From Monoplex corrugatus (Eukaryota > Mollusca > Gastropoda > Littorinimorpha > Ranellidae), in the NCBI GenBank assembly GCA_030674185.1, contig CM060307.1, positions 58,663,481 to 58,727,480 on the forward strand: DNA of 64,000 bases, read 5' to 3'. Of this stretch, positions 1 through 64,000 are shown piece by piece (the first letter of the stretch is position 1; each line of letters starts with the position of its first letter). Both the position numbers and the translations under genes were made by a program. The notes beneath the pieces were generated by a model. It saw only the letters and a program-made list of their open reading frames with translations, did not search any database and was not told the DNA's origin.

Positions 1-33
<33 letters not shown>
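1..33. repeat. (GT)n microsatellite at window start
   Basis: Uninterrupted GT dinucleotides from the first base; the tract probably continues outside the window. Confidence 0.95.
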
Positions 34-1170
34 TGTGTCTGAGAGTGAACGTTAAATGCTCAGGTGCACTATGAATGAGTGTACATTTAGTGTGAAGTCA
101 CTTTCAGCAGAAAAAATTTACCTTATCGAACATAAACACATTTCAAAAGACATGATACAAGGATCATTAAATACAAATTAATATACCATATAAAAACATG
201 CAAATGCCATACAGATTACACAAGTGCAAATACATAACATTGTGATAATTTCAATACATTCAACAGACAGAAGAAAAAATACAGCATCAATATAAAACAG
301 ACAAAAAGAAGGAATCATACAAACACAACAAAGGATAGCACAAACAGTGTTTCCATGTCAACAACTGCAGCTTACATGCAATTATCAGCATCTAACCAAT
401 AAGCGAGTGAACTAATTCTAAGGAAAAACAGATTACATATCTCCTTTATGCTATGTTGTCATGTTATTAAATTCAAATTTTATCAGGCACTCATTCTGTC
501 AAATGCAAAATCCATTAATACTTTTTTTTAAATCCTGTTGTCTAAAGAAAGAACTTGTATTTTTCTAATTTTTTCTCACTACAATGGTTGCTGTTAAAAA
601 CTTTTATATACAGACTGAACAGATAGTAGTGATGAATATTCTATGAATGTATGGCTCCTCATGCTATCAATTTTGAAGAAATCAACATTACATACATTTA
701 AGGTACACCAGTCCAAACCGTCTGCTAGTCACATATAAAAAAAAACATTTTGAATTATCAACATTTTGAGTTATCTGTATGCAAACATTAAAAGCTGAAT
801 TGATACGCTTCTTTACTCAAGGATAAGAAGACTGGCATATAAAGGTAAAAATAACATGGACTTATTTTTCTTTGTGAAAGCTTACCAAATTCCAGTGTAG
901 TCTCAAGACTTCATTAACATGTAATTATCTATAAATTTATTGCATATGCTATGATAATTTCAGTGGTCTCGTTTTTTTGTTGTCTTTTTGTTTTTAACAG
1001 GGGAAAACTGCACTCATTTTTTTTGGTTAATGAAATATGCATTCCTAGTCTGTTCATGTGTTTCTAGTATCTAGTTGTATGAACACTTGTAGTTCTTCTG
1101 ATTTAGATTGCATCCACTGCCAGCTTATCTCCTCTCTGGCTATCCTGCAAAATTATTCATGACTTCAAAA
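34..1170. other. AT-rich non-coding stretch
   Basis: No convincing ORF, splice-flanked exon or repeat family recognised on either strand. It lies 3' of the last DOCK exon seen, so it is intron or downstream sequence. Confidence 0.5.
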
Positions 1171-1177
1171 CATTTAA

Positions 1178-1259
1178 AAACCTTCACTCCCTTACCTCAT
1201 CCATCAAATTCATGGAAGCTGGCAGAAGCTGGTGGATACGGTGAGGGAATGAAAGGATT
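1178..1259. mobile_element. foldback TTAA MITE, copy 1 (degenerate)
   Basis: Left arm CTTCACTCCCTTACCTCATC, right arm complementary (GGTGGATACGGTGAGGGAAT), TTAA at 1174-1177 and 1260-1263. Same family as the copies at 13942, 29938, 29981, 38476 and 61705. Confidence 0.6.
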
Positions 1260-1784
1260 TTAAACAGCTTTACAAAGATGGTTGCCAAATTCAGGAGTGG
1301 GTACAGAATACAGGAACATGCTTTGTAGAAGGGGTTCAATGCTACACATTTAGTTATGATACCAGGCACTGAAGCACTTATAATACAAGGCAATGCAGAC
1401 AGGGTTGATACTGACCAACAATCTAATATATGGCAGCAAAGACAGGCCGGAGCCTGTTGGGGACACTACGACAAGTAAAAGGAGAGAAGTGGTATAACAA
1501 TGTATAACGGGTTATGGGGTTAGTTCAGAGCGAAATCAAAGAAAGGTTTTATAGGAGTAAAAAGAAATTGAAAAAAAAAGACCAGGTACTGGCAGAAACC
1601 CAGGCTACATGTTCCAATTAGTATGCGAAGAACAGTTAGCGGAGAAAACAAGAATGAACAAAGGCATGTAGTTCAGTAGCCCTTCAGTTCTCTCCTTTCC
1701 ACATAGTCTGAGTGGGGAACTCTCCGTATACACAATGGGGAAATTAGTCTCCACAATTTATTGGGAAATTACATCCTCCATAAT

Positions 1785-4770
1785 CATAGTCTATGGAGAA
1801 ACTACACACACCTCCAAAGTCTACATGGAAAGTACACTCTCCACATTGTCCAAGGGGAAAACTACACTCTCCACATAGTCCAAGGGGAAACTACACTCTT
1901 CACATAGTCCAAGGGGAAACTACACTCTTCACATTGTCCAAGGGGAAACTACAGTCTCCACATAGTCCAAGGGGAAACTACAGTCTCCACATAGTCCAAG
2001 GGGAAACTGCATTATCCACATAGTCCAAGGGGAAAGTACACTGTCCACATTGTCCAAGGGGAAACTACACTCTCCACATAGTCCAAGGGGAAACTACACT
2101 CTTCACATAGTCCAAAGGGAAACTATACTCTTCACATTGTCCAAGGGGAAACTACACTCTTCACATAGTCCAAGGCGAAACTATACTCTTCACATAGTCC
2201 AAGGGGAAACTACACTCTCCACATAGTCCAAGGGGAAACTACAGTCTCCACATAGTCCAAGGGGAAACTACAGTCTCCACATAGTCCAAGGGGAAACTGC
2301 ATTATCCACATAGTCCAAGGGGAAAGTACACTGTCCACATTGTCCAAGGGGAAACTACACTCTCCACATAGTCCAAGGGGAAACTACACTCTCCATATAG
2401 TCCAAGGGGAAACTGCATTATCCACATAGTCCAAGGGGGAAGTACACTGTCCACACTGTCCAAGGGGAAACTACACTCTCCACATTGTCCAAGGGGAAAC
2501 TACACTCTCCACATAGTCCAAGGGGAAACTGCATTATCCACATAGTCCAAAGGGAAAGTACACTCTCCACATTGTCCAAGGGGAAACTACACTCTCCACA
2601 CTGTCCAAGGGGAAACTACACTCTCCACACTGTCCAAGGGGAAACTTCACTGTCCACACTGTCCAAGGGGAAACTTCACTGTCCACACTGTCCAAGGGGA
2701 AACTACACCGTCCACACTGTCCAAGGTGAAACTGCATTATCCACATGGTCCAAGGGGAAACTGCACTATCCACATAGTCCACTGCACTATCCACATAGTC
2801 CACTGCACTATCCACATAGTCCAAGGGCAAACTGCATTATCCACATAGTCCAAGGGCAAACTGCACAATCCACATAGTCCAAGGGCAAACTGCACTATCC
2901 ACATAGTCCACTGCACTATCCAAATAGTCCAAGGGCAAACTGCATTATCCACATAGTCCAAGGGCAAACTGCACTATCCACATAGTCCACAAGGAAACTA
3001 TCCACACAGTCCTAGGGTAAACTGCAATATCCACATAGTCCAAGGGCAAACTGCACTATCCACAGTCCAAGGGCAAACTGCATTATCCACACAGTCCAAG
3101 GACAAACTGCACTATCCACATAGTCCAAGGACAAACTGCACTATCCACAGAGTCCAAAGGCAAACTGCACTATCCACATAGTCCACGAGGAAACACTATC
3201 CACAGAGTCCAAGGGCAAACTGCATTATCCACAAAGTCCAAGGGCAAACTGCACTATCCGCATAGTCCAAGTCAAAACTACACTGTCCACATTATACAAG
3301 GGCAAACTGCATTATCCACATAATCCAAGGGCAAACTGCACTATCCACATAGTCAAAGGGTAAACTGCACTATCCACATAGTCCAAGTCAAAACTACACT
3401 GTCCACATTATACAAGGGCAAACTGCATTATCCACATAATCCAAGGGCAAACTGCACTGTCCACATAATACAAGGGCAAACTGCATTATCCACATAGTCA
3501 AAGGGCAAACTGCACTCTCCACATAGTCAAAGTCAAAACTACACTGTCCACATAATACAAGGGCAAACTGCATTATCCACATAGTCCAAGGGCAAACTGC
3601 ATTATCCACACAGTCCAAGTCAACACTACACTGTCCACATAGTCCAAGGGCAAACTGCACTATCCACATAGTCCAAGGGCAAACTGGCATTATCCACACA
3701 GTCCAAGTCAACACTACACTGTCCACATAATACAAGGGCAAACTGCATTATCCACATAGTCCAAGGGTAAACTGCACTATCCACATAGTCCAAGTCAAAA
3801 CTACACTGTCCACATTATACGAGGGCAAACTGCATCATCCACGTAGTCCACGGGCAAACTGCACTATCCACATAGTCCAAGTCAAAACTACACTGTCCAC
3901 ATAATACAAGGGCAAACTGCACTATCCACACAGTCCATGTCAAAACTACACTGTCCACATAGTCCAAGGGCAAACTGCACTATCCACATAGTCAAAGTCA
4001 AAACTACACTGTCCACATTATACAAGGGCAAACTGCATTATCCACATAATCCAAGGGCAAACTGCACTATCCACATAATCCAAGGGCAAACTGCACTATC
4101 CATATAGTCCAAATCAAAACTACACTGTCCACATAATACAAGGGCAAACTGCATTATCCACAAAGTCCAAGGGCAAACTGCACTATCCACATAAGTCAAA
4201 ACTACACTGTCCACATAATACAAGGGCAAACTGCACTATCCACAGAGACCAAGTGCAAACTGCATTACCCATACAGTCCAAGAGGAAACACTCTCCACAT
4301 GGTCCAAGAGGAAAACTACACTGTCCGCATAGTACAAGGGCAAAATGCACTATACTATCCACACAGTCCAACGGGAAACTACACTGTCCACATATCCATG
4401 GGGAACTACACTGTACACATCATCCACAGGGAAACTACACTATCCACATAGTACAAAGGCAAACTGCACTATCCACACAGCCCAAGAGGAAACTCTCCAA
4501 TGGTCCAAGAGAAAACTACACTGTCCACATATCCAAGGGGAATTATACTGTCCACATAGTCCAAGGGGAAACTACACTGTCCACATGTCCAAGGGGAAAC
4601 TACACTTTCCACATAGTCCAACGGGGAATTACACTGTCCACATAGTACAAGTGGAACATACCACTCTCCTCATAGTCAAAGGGGGTATTACATTCTCCAC
4701 ACAGTCCGGAGAGAAACACCGTTCTCCACACAAACCACAATGAAACTACAATCTCCACATACAGGGCATT
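1785..4770. repeat. 3-kb minisatellite of 29-bp units
   Basis: About 100 tandem units of approximately GGGGAAACTACACTCTCCAC + ATAGTCCAA (29 bp). The left third is dominated by GGGG/TACACTC units. From about 2.8 kb the units become GGGC/TGCACTATCC, and from about 3.26 to 4.24 kb they alternate with GTCAAAACTACACTGTCC...TACAA units in a higher-order pattern. Because 29 is not a multiple of three, all frames cycle through the same peptide and the long ORFs here are artefacts. Confidence 0.97.
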
Positions 4771-4779
4771 CTCTATAAT

Positions 4780-5520
4780 AATCTAAGGGAACACTACAAA
4801 ATCTGCATACAAAATTTGACTATTAGATTCTGATGTCTTCTATGTGTGTGTTTAGATCACAATGATTGGTAGTTGAGACTGCTAAAGCTAAATGAAATCA
4901 ACTTATACCTGCCTCCTTTCTCTTGAATACAACAAAGAAATATGATAAATGTCTGATAGTATAACGCTATTCTATTTCACTGAAATAACCATCTCTGGCT
5001 GAAACCTTGTGACAGCATTAACCAATGAACCATGAAGATATTAAACTTTTTCATTATTTTTAATAACAAGACCTGGGAAAATATCCTTTCTGCAAATTCC
5101 AATTTCCTAGTTTGATTTTCCTCTTTTTTTCCCCTATACATATAGCCTCTCAGTTTTTGCTGATGTCACTATATTCTATACTACATTTCTTCAGCATCAA
5201 TGTATAATGACAGAAAAAAATATGAACTGAAGACTTTAGACCCCATTCTGATTCAAAACCTTGAGCTGACCTGACAGCAGAAACCTTGCTATTATGAGGC
5301 ATTTCATATTATCAACTTTCTTCACTAACCTTACTCTTCCGAGAAAAAGAAAAGAAAAAGTTAAAAACAAACTACCTCCCCCTTCAAATTGACACTATTA
5401 AAAACAAAAATGAAAGGGAAGCAACTGAATGGAAACATAACAGAAATTCGGAACAAGAGACCAACAGATAACAATTACTGAATGAAATAAAACAAACAAG
5501 GGAAGCAACTGAACAGCTAC
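4780..5520. other. non-coding stretch between minisatellite and DOCK tail exon
   Basis: AT-rich, with a short duplicated motif GGGAAGCAACTGAA at about 5417 and 5500. If the DOCK tail reads through rather than splicing at 5525, bases 5384-5524 are coding. Confidence 0.4.
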
Positions 5521-5524
5521 ATGC

Positions 5525-64000
<58,476 letters not shown>

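Noticed and set aside
1793..4743. Long overlapping ORFs on both strands over 1.8-4.7 kb
   Set aside because: They are translations of the 29-bp minisatellite in cycling frames; no independent coding evidence.
1785..4770. CRISPR-like array of 29-bp repeats
   Set aside because: Repeats are contiguous with no unique spacers and lie in an animal genome; it is a minisatellite.

Overview
This window is animal nuclear DNA. It carries spliced genes with GT-AG introns, very abundant (CA)n/(GT)n microsatellites, LINEs of three clades, piggyBac elements and tRNA-derived SINEs. The CR1/L2 tail ending in ATT repeats and the repeat mix suggest a lophotrochozoan, most likely a gastropod mollusc. That placement is inference: no species-diagnostic gene is present.

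The only host gene I can support is on the minus strand and spans almost the whole window. It is the 3' half of a DOCK-family guanine nucleotide exchange factor (CDM group: Ced-5/DOCK1/Myoblast city). I resolved 22 consecutive exons from 53111 down to about 5525, plus one likely further exon at the right edge (63897 onward). They encode the end of the helical region, the catalytic DHR-2 (DOCKER) domain and part of the Ser/Thr-rich tail. Splice phases agree from exon to exon except in two exons (37442-37560 and 13755-13885), each one base short of a multiple of three. About 145 residues expected between 53.1 and 63.9 kb were not found.

Almost everything else sits inside the introns. From left to right: a 3-kb minisatellite of 29-bp units (1.8-4.8 kb); RTE remnants (8.5-8.9 kb); a deleted piggyBac element (15.1-16.6 kb); a 5'-truncated L1/Tx1-type LINE (16.8-19.0 kb, minus); a 5'-truncated RTE-type LINE (22.7-24.1 kb, plus); a 44-bp minisatellite next to a DOCK exon (26.2-28.0 kb); an RTE relic carrying nested foldback MITEs (29.8-30.4 kb); a CR1/L2-type LINE (31.9-35.25 kb, plus) with a second truncated copy at 62.5-63.16 kb (minus); a second 44-bp minisatellite (39.2-39.5 kb); and three further TTAA-bounded elements at 41.2-42.2, 45.5-50.1 (nearly complete piggyBac with a transposase gene) and 51.4-52.05 kb.

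The most distinctive theme is TTAA-targeted insertion. Four larger elements and at least six short palindromic elements end in CCCTTT-like termini at TTAA. The larger ones carry hairpin-forming repeats just inside their ends. One piggyBac insertion has its empty site preserved in a neighbouring tandem repeat, and one pair of MITEs is nested inside an RTE fragment, giving a relative order of events.
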